Below are positions 22,380-31,229 of a DNA stretch of 42,342 nucleotides, one piece after another. Made by a program: the position numbers and the translations under genes. Position 1 is the first letter of the stretch; every line of letters begins with the position of its first letter. The DNA is from Candidatus Woesearchaeota archaeon (lineage in GTDB: Archaea; Nanobdellota; Nanobdellia; Woesearchaeales; UBA10200). Below the pieces are notes generated by a model. It was not told where the DNA came from. It did not search any database and saw only the letters and a list, made by a program, of their open reading frames with translations. The stretch lies in the NCBI GenBank assembly GCA_016180275.1, contig JACPBN010000007.1, positions 1-42,342 of the forward strand. Reading direction: 5' to 3'.

Positions 22380-24179
22380 ATGCCTAAAAAAACAATGATA
22401 TTTACTATTTTGGTGATTGTTTTAATTTTATTTGTAAGCTGCAAAAGCCCTAGTGATATGCCTTCTAATAATAATGCTAATAATATATATGATGATAATA
22501 ACATAGTAGAGAATATTCCATCAGATGCAATTAAAGAAACTTTTGTTGAGCAAAATCTTCCAGAGCATTGCAAAGATGGATTATATGATAAAGGCGAAGA
22601 AGGGCTTGACTGCGGCTGGAGCTGCCCGAATAAATGCAATTTTGCAGAGAAATGCGGAGAGTTAACCGAAGATGAGACTTGGGAAGGGAATATCCATGTA
22701 AATTGTTATGTCAGTGTCCCTGAAGGCATTACATTAACCGTCCAGCCAGGCACCATAGTGAAATTTCATCATGACAGGGACTACAAGACATTTGGCAGGG
22801 CAGGATTATCTGTAAACAAGGGAAACCTTAGAGCAATAGGCAATAAAGACAAGATGATATGGTTTACCTCAGATGCAAAAGACCCTATCAACGGAGACTG
22901 GATGCATATTAATATCGACCACAGCAAGAATTCGAGACTGGACCATGTCATTGTGGAATTTGCAGAGCTTGGAATATCACAGTTCGATTCCTCAGTGCCA
23001 ATCACTAATTCCATCATCCGCTGGATCAACAGCGAGGGCCTTTACGGAGAGCGTTCAACTCCGATCATCCAGAATAATACACTTTACAGCAATGGTTACC
23101 ACGAAATTGCGCTAGAGCAATACAATAAAGATGCGATCATTTCTGACAATTACTTTAAAAATGGGCATCATGGAGTTCATTTTGAGAAGAGCACGGGGAC
23201 AGTCAAGAATAATTTTTTTGAGAATTACAGTGTCTTAAAGACCAATGACCCCGAGTTTACAGTAAGTGCAGGCATGGAATCGCAAGTGACTGTAGAGGAT
23301 AATGAGTTCCAGAATACAGGAGAAACTCTTTTTGCCATCGATGATAATGTAAAGAGTAACCTAAAAAATAATCAGGTGGTTAATGGCAGAAAACCGCCTA
23401 TTTTTGACTATCAGGACATAAGAAACTTTGAGATACCTTATATACCAGGCGATGAAGAAGATAAATTCCCATATGTATATGCAGATCAAGATGAAACAAG
23501 AAGAGTAGTTAAAAAGATAGGAAAGGGCCTTTACTTTGGATGGTCATTGGTTTATGCAAACGGCTATCTTTATCGCTTTAGTTTAGATAGCAAGATCGGT
23601 GGAGACCTTGACTTTATCAAAATTAATCCGGAAACAGGAGCTACTGAACTATTTGGGAATAATGGCATCATAAGCCCAAGGGGATTGGCATATGACGGAG
23701 AATATTTTTATATCAATGATGGCAGCCTAAAAAAAATCTTTAAATTCAAATTAAAAGATGGTGCAAAACAAGGAGATTTTATCGAGGTAGTTGATAAGTT
23801 TGATATCCCTGAAGCAGATAAAGGCGGCACAGCCGGCTTGGCTTCAGACGGCGAGTTTCTCTATCTAGTCCATCGTTATGGAGAGAAGATCTGGAAATTA
23901 GACAAGAAAGGAAATGCAGTTGGAGAAATCCAATTTCAGGCGCCAGGCGGCTCAATCACTTATGCAGACGGATATTTCTGGGTGTATGCAGGCTGCAAAA
24001 AAGGCATCTGCAAATTTACAAAAGATGGAAAATTAGCCGGGGAGATATATCCTGCAGCCAAAGACCCATGGGCATTGGCATGGGACGGGAAATACCTCTG
24101 GGCATTATACAGGACAAGCGAAACTTGGAATGATGCAAAGATATACCAGATGGAGATCCTGGATGATTCGTTGGATTGA
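22380..24179 (+). CDS. Secreted lipoprotein with beta-helix and propeller-like domains
   Basis: The 599-aa protein starts with a signal peptide ending in a lipobox-like LFVSC (Cys ~20), suggesting lipid anchoring outside the cell. An Asn-rich linker follows, then a Cys-rich DGLYDKGEEGLDCGWSCPNKC motif, a right-handed parallel beta-helix (~95-345, repeated N-x-I/F turns such as NNTLYSNGYHEIAL, DNYFKNGHHGVHFEKS), and a C-terminal domain of about six repeats of the type RGLAYDGEYFYI / AGLASDGEFLYLV / WALAWDGKYLWAL, a beta-propeller pattern. Likely surface binding or carbohydrate-related; no catalytic residues recognised. A TATA-like GATATATATTC at ~22346 suggests a short leader. Confidence 0.75.
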   Translation: MPKKTMIFTILVIVLILFVSCKSPSDMPSNNNANNIYDDNNIVENIPSDAIKETFVEQNLPEHCKDGLYDKGEEGLDCGWSCPNKCNFAEKCGELTEDETWEGNIHVNCYVSVPEGITLTVQPGTIVKFHHDRDYKTFGRAGLSVNKGNLRAIGNKDKMIWFTSDAKDPINGDWMHINIDHSKNSRLDHVIVEFAELGISQFDSSVPITNSIIRWINSEGLYGERSTPIIQNNTLYSNGYHEIALEQYNKDAIISDNYFKNGHHGVHFEKSTGTVKNNFFENYSVLKTNDPEFTVSAGMESQVTVEDNEFQNTGETLFAIDDNVKSNLKNNQVVNGRKPPIFDYQDIRNFEIPYIPGDEEDKFPYVYADQDETRRVVKKIGKGLYFGWSLVYANGYLYRFSLDSKIGGDLDFIKINPETGATELFGNNGIISPRGLAYDGEYFYINDGSLKKIFKFKLKDGAKQGDFIEVVDKFDIPEADKGGTAGLASDGEFLYLVHRYGEKIWKLDKKGNAVGEIQFQAPGGSITYADGYFWVYAGCKKGICKFTKDGKLAGEIYPAAKDPWALAWDGKYLWALYRTSETWNDAKIYQMEILDDSLD

Positions 24180-24199
24180 TTACTGATTGTGCCTTAAAA

Positions 24200-24292
24200 T
24201 TTCCGGATTTTAGGCTGAAATATTTCCGAAAATAAAAACATTTATATACTAGCTTAATTTCTGAAATTACAGATTATTTGAAATTTCAGAAA
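24200..24292 (+). promoter_or_regulatory. Promoter with four TTTCNGAAA-like operator sites
   Basis: A TATA box TTTATATA (24241-24248) is surrounded by four copies of one small palindrome: TTTCCGGAT (24200), TTTCCGAAA (24223-24231), TTTCTGAAA (24258-24266) and TTTCAGAAA (24284-24292). Two lie upstream and two downstream of the TATA box. The spacing suits binding by a dimeric winged-helix repressor, and the next gene encodes one, so autoregulation is likely (inference). Confidence 0.55.
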
Positions 24293-24304
24293 GTTATGGT
24301 CATA

Positions 24305-24353
24305 GCCAAGGGCCGCAATGGAAAGTTCTAAACCCCCAAAAGCTGCTCTTGGC
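24305..24353 (+). promoter_or_regulatory. Leader hairpin in the regulator's 5' UTR
   Basis: GCCAAGGGC (24305-24313) pairs with GCTCTTGGC (24345-24353) over nine bp with one G-U, enclosing a 31-nt loop rich in A and C. It lies between the promoter and the ATG at 24392 and also spans a possible 11-codon leader ORF from 24297. A regulatory role is inference. Confidence 0.35.
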
Positions 24354-24391
24354 AACTTTATCCTTTTCATGGTTTTCAGAGAAAATGGAAA

Positions 24392-24820
24392 ATGAAGGAG
24401 AATAATGCAGTAATCAGTGAAGTTATTTCTAATCTAGGCAATGTTACCGAGAAATTTGGGATGAATTCTGCGACAGGGATGATATTTGGAATGCTGTATT
24501 TTTTCGGAAGCAAGACGCAGGAGCAGCTAAAGGATGAACTGAAGCTTGGCCTTAGTACAGTGAGCCAGAGCTTGACTATTTTAGAAGCGTTTGGTTTTGT
24601 TAAGGTTGAGAAAGACGGGAGAAAGAAATCTTATTCTGCAAACCTGGAGAAAAGCAATGCTGTTTTAGAGAATATCATGCGGTTCAATATACAGCCATTA
24701 GCTGCATTAATTGAAAGCAGAGAGAAATATGTGAAAGATAAAGAAACTAAATTAAAACTGAAACTGCTCAGAGAGCATTGCAACAGTTGTTGTGATAAGA
24801 TTGAGAGGATGATGGGATAA
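24392..24820 (+). CDS. GbsR/MarR-like winged-helix regulator
   Basis: The protein is 142 aa. The winged helix-turn-helix spans ~25-80 (GMIFGMLYFFGSKTQEQLKDEL, then GLSTVSQSLTILEAFGFVKVEKDGRKKSYSA as recognition helix and wing), resembling the GbsR branch. A helical C-terminus ends in HCNSCCDKIERMMG; three closely spaced cysteines and a His could sense metal or redox state. It heads the ABC transporter gene set after 75 nt and follows a promoter with four palindromes. Most likely it represses itself and the downstream pump in response to an effector. Confidence 0.8.
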   Translation: MKENNAVISEVISNLGNVTEKFGMNSATGMIFGMLYFFGSKTQEQLKDELKLGLSTVSQSLTILEAFGFVKVEKDGRKKSYSANLEKSNAVLENIMRFNIQPLAALIESREKYVKDKETKLKLKLLREHCNSCCDKIERMMG

Positions 24821-24895
24821 AGAGCAAGATTAAATGACCATAAGAAACAAATGAAGATAAAGAATAAAAGTAAAAAATAAAATGATTTAACGCAA

Positions 24896-25585
24896 ATGAA
24901 CAGGACAATAATCAAGCTGGAAAATGTGTGGAAGATATATAAGATGGGTGAAGTAAAGGTAAATGCATTGCGGGGAGTAGATTTATCCATCAAAGAAGGT
25001 GAGTTTGTCTCAATAATGGGGCCTTCTGGGTCTGGCAAAAGCACTTGTGTCAACATGGTAGGATGCTTAGATGTGCCAAGCAAAGGAAGAATCTCTTTGG
25101 ACGGACATAATATTGCTCATTTATCTGAATCAGAGCTTGCGCAGATCAGAGGGAGAAAGATCGGATTTATCTTCCAGCAGTTTAATCTTATCCCAACTCT
25201 GACAGCAATAGAAAATGTGATGCTGCCTATGGTATTTCAAGGCTATTCTCAGGAAGACAGGATAAAAAGAGGAAAGGAATTGCTTGCATTAGTTGAGCTG
25301 CAGGACAGGATGCATCACAGGCCAACAGAGCTTTCAGGCGGGCAGCAGCAGAGAGTGGCGATTGCGAGAAGCCTGGCAAATAACCCTGAAGTTATCCTTG
25401 CAGATGAGCCAACTGGAAATTTAGATACAAGCACAGGAAAGAATGTGATGGATTTCCTGATGAAACTGAACAGGAAAGAAGGCAAGACAATCATCATGGT
25501 TACGCATGACAGCTATGTTGCAAACGCTGCCAACAGGGTCGAATACCTTAAAGATGGAAAGATAATCAAGACTAAACATAACTAA
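24896..25585 (+). CDS. ABC transporter ATP-binding protein, MacB/LolD type
   Basis: The 229-aa nucleotide-binding subunit has Walker A GPSGSGKS (~40-47), the Q-loop in FIFQQFNLIPTLTAIENVMLP, the signature LSGGQQQRVAIARSLA, Walker B VILADEPTGNLD and the switch His in IIMVTHD. The LIPTLTAIENVMLP segment places it in the MacB/LolD/FtsE branch, which drives mechanotransmission rather than substrate channels. It pairs with the two FtsX-type permeases at 27313 and 28530. The start is the ATG at 24896. Confidence 0.93.
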   Translation: MNRTIIKLENVWKIYKMGEVKVNALRGVDLSIKEGEFVSIMGPSGSGKSTCVNMVGCLDVPSKGRISLDGHNIAHLSESELAQIRGRKIGFIFQQFNLIPTLTAIENVMLPMVFQGYSQEDRIKRGKELLALVELQDRMHHRPTELSGGQQQRVAIARSLANNPEVILADEPTGNLDTSTGKNVMDFLMKLNRKEGKTIIMVTHDSYVANAANRVEYLKDGKIIKTKHN

Positions 25586-25654
25586 GATGGAAGAGAAGAC
25601 TAAAGATAATTGAAGAGATGATTGAATAATATAAAACAGAAAGGGTGAAGAAAA

Positions 25655-27055
25655 ATGGAAGCAAACAATCTGAAAGCGAAGACAAGAGTAAATTTAGCAG
25701 GAGAAGTTAAATTATTGAGGATGTTTGCTTTGTTATCGTTGATAGTTATAGCAGTTATAGCGGTAGCTTTCTTTGTGTTCCCTACAGTAACTGCAGTGAA
25801 TGAATTAGGAACTCCAACTATAAATACGACTCTGAAAAGCCAGAGCCCTGATCCTTTAGAGCCAGATAAGACAGCTGAGCTCAAATTTACAATCCGTAAT
25901 AGGGGAAAAGTCGCTGCTAAAGATGTTGTTGTGCAGTTAGTGCCTGAGTTTCCTTTAAGTGTTTTCGGCAAAGAAACTGAAAGTATAGGAGACCTTAGTG
26001 GCGGTGAGGATATAGGTGAAGCAACTGAAGTCGTATTTAAGGTAAAAGCTGAGAAAGATGCTACAGAAGGAGAGCATAAAGTAAAGTTAAAGATAAAATA
26101 CAATGGAGTCTGGACAGGAACACAGGATTTTACAGTAAGAGTGAGGACATTTGATTCAATATTAAATATTGAAGAATATAGTTTTGAGCCAGAAGAGATA
26201 AAGGCAGGAGAGCCATTCAAGCTAAAACTGAGATTAAAGAATTATGCTGACAATTACTTAAGAGATGTAAGCGTAAAGCTAGAGATTGATGGGACAAGCT
26301 TTGCACCTGATAAATCAACAAATGTAAAAGTAATAAAAGAGCTTGCTGCATACAAGACAGAAGAAGTTGATTTCGACCTGATAAGCGACAATACACTCAC
26401 AGCAAAGCTCCATAAGGTGATTGCTAGGATAACATATGTGAATAATCTTGGAACAAGCTTTGCAAGAAACAGCACATTAGGCATTGCAGTAAAGAGTGAG
26501 CCAGAGTATACTGTTAATATTGACCAGACAGAAGTGTTCTCCAAGAAAGATAAAGGCAAAGTTGTTGTCTCTTTCTATAACAAAGGCACAAGCGACATCA
26601 ATTTTGTCTCGCTTGAATTAGCAGAGAGCAGTGATTTTGAAATATTGTCTCCAAAGAATGTTTACTTGGGCAATATTGAGAGCGATGATTTTGAGAGCGC
26701 AGATTATAACATCTATGTCAAGGAAGTGAAGAAAGAGATTGAATTGAAAATGACAGCTAAATTCAAGGACAATTATAACAAGGAATATGTCAGGCAGATA
26801 TCATTGCCGTTAAAGCTCTACTCTGAGAAAGATGCCATCAAATATACTCTCAAAAAGGCAGAAAGCAAGGCAATGCAGATAATATTCGGGATGATCGGAG
26901 TTTTGTTTGCAGCATTCTGGGTGTTTATGCTAGTTGACTGCTACAACAGCAGATTGACAAGAAACAAAAAGATCGCTTGGCTTGTGATAATTGGGCTTTC
27001 GTTCGTGTTCGGCGCAGCTGCATATTATTTTATCGGGAGAAGCAAGAGCATTTAA
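25655..27055 (+). CDS. Membrane-anchored CARDB/COG1361-type protein of the ABC system
   Basis: The protein is 466 aa. TM1 is ~25-45 (LLSLIVIAVIAVAFFVFPTV). The outer region has three Ig-like repeats of CARDB/COG1361 type: LEPDKTAELKFTIRNRGKVAAKDVVVQL (~70), EEIKAGEPFKLKLRLKNYADNY (~180) and FSKKDKGKVVVSFYNKGTSDINFV (~300), each about 110 residues. The C-terminus has two helices with WVFMLVDCYNSRLTRNKKIAWLVIIGL, resembling the PLDc_N two-helix module. It sits between the ATPase and the permeases and probably serves as their periplasmic partner, like MacA in bacteria (inference). Confidence 0.75.
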   Translation: MEANNLKAKTRVNLAGEVKLLRMFALLSLIVIAVIAVAFFVFPTVTAVNELGTPTINTTLKSQSPDPLEPDKTAELKFTIRNRGKVAAKDVVVQLVPEFPLSVFGKETESIGDLSGGEDIGEATEVVFKVKAEKDATEGEHKVKLKIKYNGVWTGTQDFTVRVRTFDSILNIEEYSFEPEEIKAGEPFKLKLRLKNYADNYLRDVSVKLEIDGTSFAPDKSTNVKVIKELAAYKTEEVDFDLISDNTLTAKLHKVIARITYVNNLGTSFARNSTLGIAVKSEPEYTVNIDQTEVFSKKDKGKVVVSFYNKGTSDINFVSLELAESSDFEILSPKNVYLGNIESDDFESADYNIYVKEVKKEIELKMTAKFKDNYNKEYVRQISLPLKLYSEKDAIKYTLKKAESKAMQIIFGMIGVLFAAFWVFMLVDCYNSRLTRNKKIAWLVIIGLSFVFGAAAYYFIGRSKSI

Positions 27056-27078
27056 TCAGATATTTTTATTATAATCAG

Positions 27079-27280
27079 TTAAGGCAGTGGCTACGCCTGC
27101 GAGCACTCGCTTAGATTATTGAAGAGTTGCTCCTCCTCTACGCATAGTTAAGATGCAACCTCGCTAGAATAGTTAGTTGTTATGAATATTGCTACCTTAC
27201 CAGTTCAAGTTCGCCCGTCGCAACTTAAGATGTTTTTATTGATTTGTGCTCGCCAAAATTGGCTGTAGCCACTGCCTTAA
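27079..27280 (+). ncRNA. Structured RNA candidate, family copy C
   Basis: Helix 1 pairs TTAAGGCAGTGGCTAC-GCC (27079-27097) with GGC-T-GTAGCCACTGCCTTAA (27261-27280), about 19 bp with one bulged T. Helix 2 pairs GCGAGCAC (27099-27106) with GTGCTCGC (27246-27253). The 3' spacer is CAAAATT. Box 1 (27124-27141) and box 2 (27213-27227) match copies A and B, although both helices differ in sequence yet stay paired. An alternative GCAAC near 27154 can pair with box 1. It lies within the ABC gene set, between the CARDB gene and the first permease, on the same strand. Confidence 0.65.
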
Positions 27281-27312
27281 CTCTGCAGAAATTATTTTAG
27301 TATGAGGTACTT

Positions 27313-28533
27313 ATGCTGAACGAATATTTCAATCTTGCATTAAAGAATCTGCTGAAAAGAAAGCTGAGAAGCTGGCTGACTATGATAGGCATCTTCATAG
27401 GCATTGCTGCAGTTGTATCTTTAATCGGATTAGGACAAGGGTTAAGAAATGCTGTTATCGGGCAGTTCAGTTTTCTTGGGACAGACTTTATTACAGTGCA
27501 GGCAGGTGGAGTGCAGTTTGGGCCTCCAGGCAGTGGAGTCGTTAAGCCGCTTACAAAAGATGATGTCGAAGATCTGAATGATGTAAATGGAGTGAAGTTT
27601 GCAATTGGCAGACTTATCAAGACAGGCAAGACTGAGTTTGATGATAAGGTAAGCTTCAATTTTGTAGGAAGCATGCCAGATGGTGAGCAAAGAAAAGAAG
27701 TTGAGAAGATTCTCGGCATTAAGGCAGAGAAAGGAAGATTGTTGAAAGATGGAGACAGGCTTAAGGTTGTAGTTGGAAACCATCTGCTGAACAAAGACCA
27801 TTTGGGAGAGAAGCTGAAGATAGGGAGCAAGATTCTTGTGCAGGGTAAGCAGTTTGAGGTAGTAGGGATATTAGAGAGCAGAGGCAGTTTTATCATCGAT
27901 ACTGTTGTTTTTATGAACATTGATACTATGAGAGAAGTATTTGACAAGAAGGATGATGTGAGCGCAATCCTTGTAAAGACAAGAGACGGAGCTAACATGA
28001 ATATTGTCAAAGAGAATATTGAGAAAGTCCTTAGAAGGACAAGAAAAGTAGATGAGGGAGAGGAAGATTTTAGGGCTGAGCTTGCTGCCAATAATCTCGC
28101 TGCATTAGATTCTACATTATTTGCAGTGCAGCTTTTTGTCTATATAATTGCAGGAATATCTTTAGTAGTGGGAGGCATAGGGATAATGAACACGATGTAC
28201 ACTGCAGTTATCGAGAGGACTAAAGAGATAGGAATAATGAAGAGCATAGGCGCAAAAAACGAGGATGTGTTTATTCTGTTCTTTTTTGAATCAGGATTAT
28301 TAGGGATGGTGGGAGGGATAATAGGCATAGGCATTGGAGTTGGATTAGCAAAAGGCCTTGCATACATCGGAAGCTTGCAGCTGGGGAGCAATCTGATACA
28401 AGCAAATATTTCATTTGGTTTAATTGTTGGCGCATTGCTGTTTTCGTATTTAATTGGAAGCCTTGCAGGAATATTGCCTGCAGTTCAGGCGAGCAAGCTA
28501 AGCCCTGTTGAGGCGCTGAGGTATGCGAAATGA
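27313..28533 (+). CDS. ABC transporter permease, MacB/FtsX type (first)
   Basis: The 406-aa permease has TM1 (~20-42, WLTMIGIFIGIAAVVSLIGLGQGL), a large outer MacB_PCD domain (~45-270) and three C-terminal helices (~278-400) with the FtsX signature GIGIMNTMYTAVIERTKEIGIMKSIGAKNEDVFILFFFESGLLGMVGG split over two helices. It ends with LAGILPAVQASKLSPVEALRYAK, typical for the family. It overlaps the second permease by ATGA (28530-28533), suggesting a heterodimer. MacB-type systems export peptides, lipids or toxic compounds. The substrate is unknown. Confidence 0.92.
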   Translation: MLNEYFNLALKNLLKRKLRSWLTMIGIFIGIAAVVSLIGLGQGLRNAVIGQFSFLGTDFITVQAGGVQFGPPGSGVVKPLTKDDVEDLNDVNGVKFAIGRLIKTGKTEFDDKVSFNFVGSMPDGEQRKEVEKILGIKAEKGRLLKDGDRLKVVVGNHLLNKDHLGEKLKIGSKILVQGKQFEVVGILESRGSFIIDTVVFMNIDTMREVFDKKDDVSAILVKTRDGANMNIVKENIEKVLRRTRKVDEGEEDFRAELAANNLAALDSTLFAVQLFVYIIAGISLVVGGIGIMNTMYTAVIERTKEIGIMKSIGAKNEDVFILFFFESGLLGMVGGIIGIGIGVGLAKGLAYIGSLQLGSNLIQANISFGLIVGALLFSYLIGSLAGILPAVQASKLSPVEALRYAK

Positions 28534-29744
28534 AAGCAGATTATTTCAAATATGCAATTGATAATCTATTGCACAGAAAGATGCGAAGCTGGCTTACTGT
28601 GCTCTCTATACTTATTGGAATAACAGCAATATTTGCGCTAGTGAGCTTTGGGCAAGGGCTTAGCAGCTATGTTGATAATATCAGCAATGAAGCTGGCAGA
28701 GATAAGCTTTTGTTCCAGAGCAGCAGAATGCAGGCTCCAGGAGCAGATGATACATTCTTCCTCAAGAAAGAGGAGATTGACTTTTTGAGAAAAGTAAACG
28801 GAATAAAAGAGGTTGCTGCTACTTATATCAAGGTTGCAGAAACAGAGTTTGACAAGCAGAAAAAATATGTGTTTATATTTGGCATCAGGCAGAATGAGGA
28901 ATATAAGCTTGTTGAAGAAGCATTCACATTAAAATTAGATAAAGGAAGGAAGCTAAAGCACGGAGATAAGTTTGATATTGTGCTTGGATATAATTATCAG
29001 CTACCGAATAAGATCTTCAAGAAACAGATAGGATTAAGAGACAAAATAAAGATCAATGGCAAGGATTTTGAAGTTGTTGGGTTCTATAAATCTATAGGAA
29101 ATCCGCAGGATGACAGTAACATATATCTCACAGATGAGGCATTTGAAGAGCTTTATCCTTCGCTTGTTGACAAATTTCAGTTTAGCATTGCGAGAAGCGA
29201 GAAAGAAACTGCAACCAAAGAGCTTGCAGAATTTGCTGAAGATAAGCTAAGAAGATTCAAAGGCCTTGACAAAGGAGAAGAGGATTTTTCTATCCAGACA
29301 TTCCAGCAGGCAGTTGAGACTTTTACAAACATACTGAATGTCATCAATGCTGTGCTTGTCTTGATTGCATTAATCTCTCTTTTAGTTGCAGGAGTAAATA
29401 TAATGAACACGATGTATACTGCCGTATTAGAGAGAACTCAAGAGATTGGTGTGATGAAGGCAGTAGGTGCGCAGAATAAAGATATAATGCTGATATTTTT
29501 GCTTGAGTCTGGGATGCTAGGGTTGATAGGCGGAGTTCTTGGTGTTGTTTTTGGTTATCTGATTGCAAGCATCGGCGGACAGATAGCTGTGAGTTATGGG
29601 TATGCTATTTTGCAGCCAGTGTTTAGCTGGATGCTTGTTGTTGGATGTTTAGGATTTGCTTTTTTCATCGGTGCAATCGCTGGATTACTGCCTGCAAGAC
29701 AAGCAAGCAGATTGAGGCCAGTGGATGCGCTTAGGTATGAGTAA
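28530..29744 (+). CDS. ABC transporter permease, MacB/FtsX type (second)
   Basis: The protein is 404 aa, paralogous to its upstream neighbour: N-terminal RKMRSWLTVLSILIGITAIF, outer domain with FEVVGFYKSIGNPQDDSNIYL, and the C-terminal NIMNTMYTAVLERTQEIGVMKAVGAQNKDIMLIFLLESGMLG core ending PARQASRLRPVDALRYE. Start and stop codons overlap as ATGA with the first permease. The two probably form the transmembrane heterodimer powered by the ATPase at 24896. It is the last gene of the set; a gap of 104 nt follows. Confidence 0.92.
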   Translation: MKADYFKYAIDNLLHRKMRSWLTVLSILIGITAIFALVSFGQGLSSYVDNISNEAGRDKLLFQSSRMQAPGADDTFFLKKEEIDFLRKVNGIKEVAATYIKVAETEFDKQKKYVFIFGIRQNEEYKLVEEAFTLKLDKGRKLKHGDKFDIVLGYNYQLPNKIFKKQIGLRDKIKINGKDFEVVGFYKSIGNPQDDSNIYLTDEAFEELYPSLVDKFQFSIARSEKETATKELAEFAEDKLRRFKGLDKGEEDFSIQTFQQAVETFTNILNVINAVLVLIALISLLVAGVNIMNTMYTAVLERTQEIGVMKAVGAQNKDIMLIFLLESGMLGLIGGVLGVVFGYLIASIGGQIAVSYGYAILQPVFSWMLVVGCLGFAFFIGAIAGLLPARQASRLRPVDALRYE

Positions 29745-29848
29745 TCTTTATATACTTGAATTTATTATTTGTTGATATTGTATTGTTATAAATTTTTTAT
29801 TAAGATTTCAGTTTAAGATTTTAATAGTATAAAAAAGAGGGCGATAAG

Positions 29849-31171
29849 TTGGTAGAACTAAATGTATTCTTGAATTTCCTGATAGCAATGGCTTTAGGGG
29901 CAATGGTAGGGTTTGAAAGGGAGATTGGGCAGCTAAAAAGCGTTGCCAAGGAATTCGCTGGATTGAGGACATTCATACTTATTTCTCTGCTTGGCGCGAT
30001 CACTGGTTACCTTGCAAATGTGAGCAATTCTAATATATTATTTATTGTTGCTTTAGCAGGAGTCTTTTTTATTACGATTGCAGGATATACAGTAACTAGT
30101 TTTGTGTATAAGAAAGTAGGCGCGACTACTGAGGTAGCAGCATTGCTTGTCTTTCTATTGGGTGCAATGACAACAACCGGATTTAGAGAACTTGCGATAA
30201 TATTTACGATAATCGTTACTGTTGTTCTTGCAACAAGGCCAATTTTAGCTGGATTTGTAAAGAGAGTAGATACAGCTGAGATATATGCTACTTTGGAGCT
30301 TGCAGTAATATCTTTAGTTATTCTGCCTTTTCTTGCAAACAAAAGCTATTCTCCGCTTGATGTGCCTATATTAGCAGATATAATCAAAGTCATGCCGTTC
30401 TTTTCAATTGAAATGGTTGCGCAGCTTGCTGTTTTTAATCCTTATAAAATCTGGCTTATGATTGTGTTTATTTCTGCACTAAGCTTTGCAGGGTACATAT
30501 TGATAAAAATTGTCGGAACAGAAAAAGGCATTGGGCTGACAGGATTTTTAGGAGGCATAGTGTCAAGCACAGCTATTACAACCAGCTTGGCGCAGGAAAG
30601 CAAAAGAACAACTGCTGTTTTCAGGCCATTTGTGCTTGGAGTTGTGATTGCTTCTTCCACAATGTTTTTGAGAGTAATGCTTGAAGTTCTTGTAGTAAAT
30701 AATTCATTAATAAAATTTGTTGCACTGCCGCTTGGCATAATGGCATTAACAGGTTTCATCGCTGCGTTTGTCGTCTGGCAGAAAGAAAAGAGCGAGCCAA
30801 AAAAGCACATAGATTTCAAAAGCCCATTTGCATTATTGCCAGCGATCAAATTTGGGCTGTTTTTTGCATTTGTATTATTTGCTGCAAAATTGGGGCAGAT
30901 ATTGTATGGCAGCAAGGGTATCTATCTTGCTTCATTGCTTTCTGGGTTAGTTGATGTAGATGCTATCACATTAAGCATGTCTAGCTTGGCATTAGCAGGA
31001 GATATATCTTCAAAAGTGGCTGTTACGGCTATCACTATTGCAGTGTCTAGTAATACGATAGTCAAGGGAGGGATTGCTTATTTATTTGGAGCTCGAGAGT
31101 TTGGGCTGATGATAATGAAGATATTTGGGCTGATATTATTGCTTGGGTTGGCTAGTACGCTACTGCTTTAG
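29849..31171 (+). CDS. MgtC/SapB-DUF4010 family membrane protein
   Basis: The 440-aa protein has about 12-13 helices. The N-terminal MgtC/SapB domain (~5-145) has the signature ALGAMVGFEREIGQ and FAGLRTFILISLLGA; the rest is the DUF4010 domain with GIGLTGFLGGIVSSTAITTSLA and YLASLLSGLVDVDAITLSMSSLA. MgtC proteins are linked to magnesium limitation and ATP-synthase control; the function of the fused form is not established. The start is TTG 29849 with a GAGGG ribosome site about 8 nt before it, and a TATA-like TTATAAATT lies about 60 nt upstream. Confidence 0.85.
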   Translation: MVELNVFLNFLIAMALGAMVGFEREIGQLKSVAKEFAGLRTFILISLLGAITGYLANVSNSNILFIVALAGVFFITIAGYTVTSFVYKKVGATTEVAALLVFLLGAMTTTGFRELAIIFTIIVTVVLATRPILAGFVKRVDTAEIYATLELAVISLVILPFLANKSYSPLDVPILADIIKVMPFFSIEMVAQLAVFNPYKIWLMIVFISALSFAGYILIKIVGTEKGIGLTGFLGGIVSSTAITTSLAQESKRTTAVFRPFVLGVVIASSTMFLRVMLEVLVVNNSLIKFVALPLGIMALTGFIAAFVVWQKEKSEPKKHIDFKSPFALLPAIKFGLFFAFVLFAAKLGQILYGSKGIYLASLLSGLVDVDAITLSMSSLALAGDISSKVAVTAITIAVSSNTIVKGGIAYLFGAREFGLMIMKIFGLILLLGLASTLLL

Positions 31172-31229
31172 ATAGGTAATGAGGATATTGATTATAAGTG
31201 GATAATTATTTGGATGCAGTGAACATAAA

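Noticed and set aside
3885..27280. Copies A-C as simple MITEs with terminal inverted repeats
   Set aside because: I saw no target-site duplications, and the terminal sequences differ between copies while remaining self-complementary, which suits RNA selection better. It is not fully excluded.
27297..28091. 264-aa minus-strand frame, rich in Ser/Leu
   Set aside because: Antisense to the first MacB-type permease and to the end of RNA copy C; no family features.
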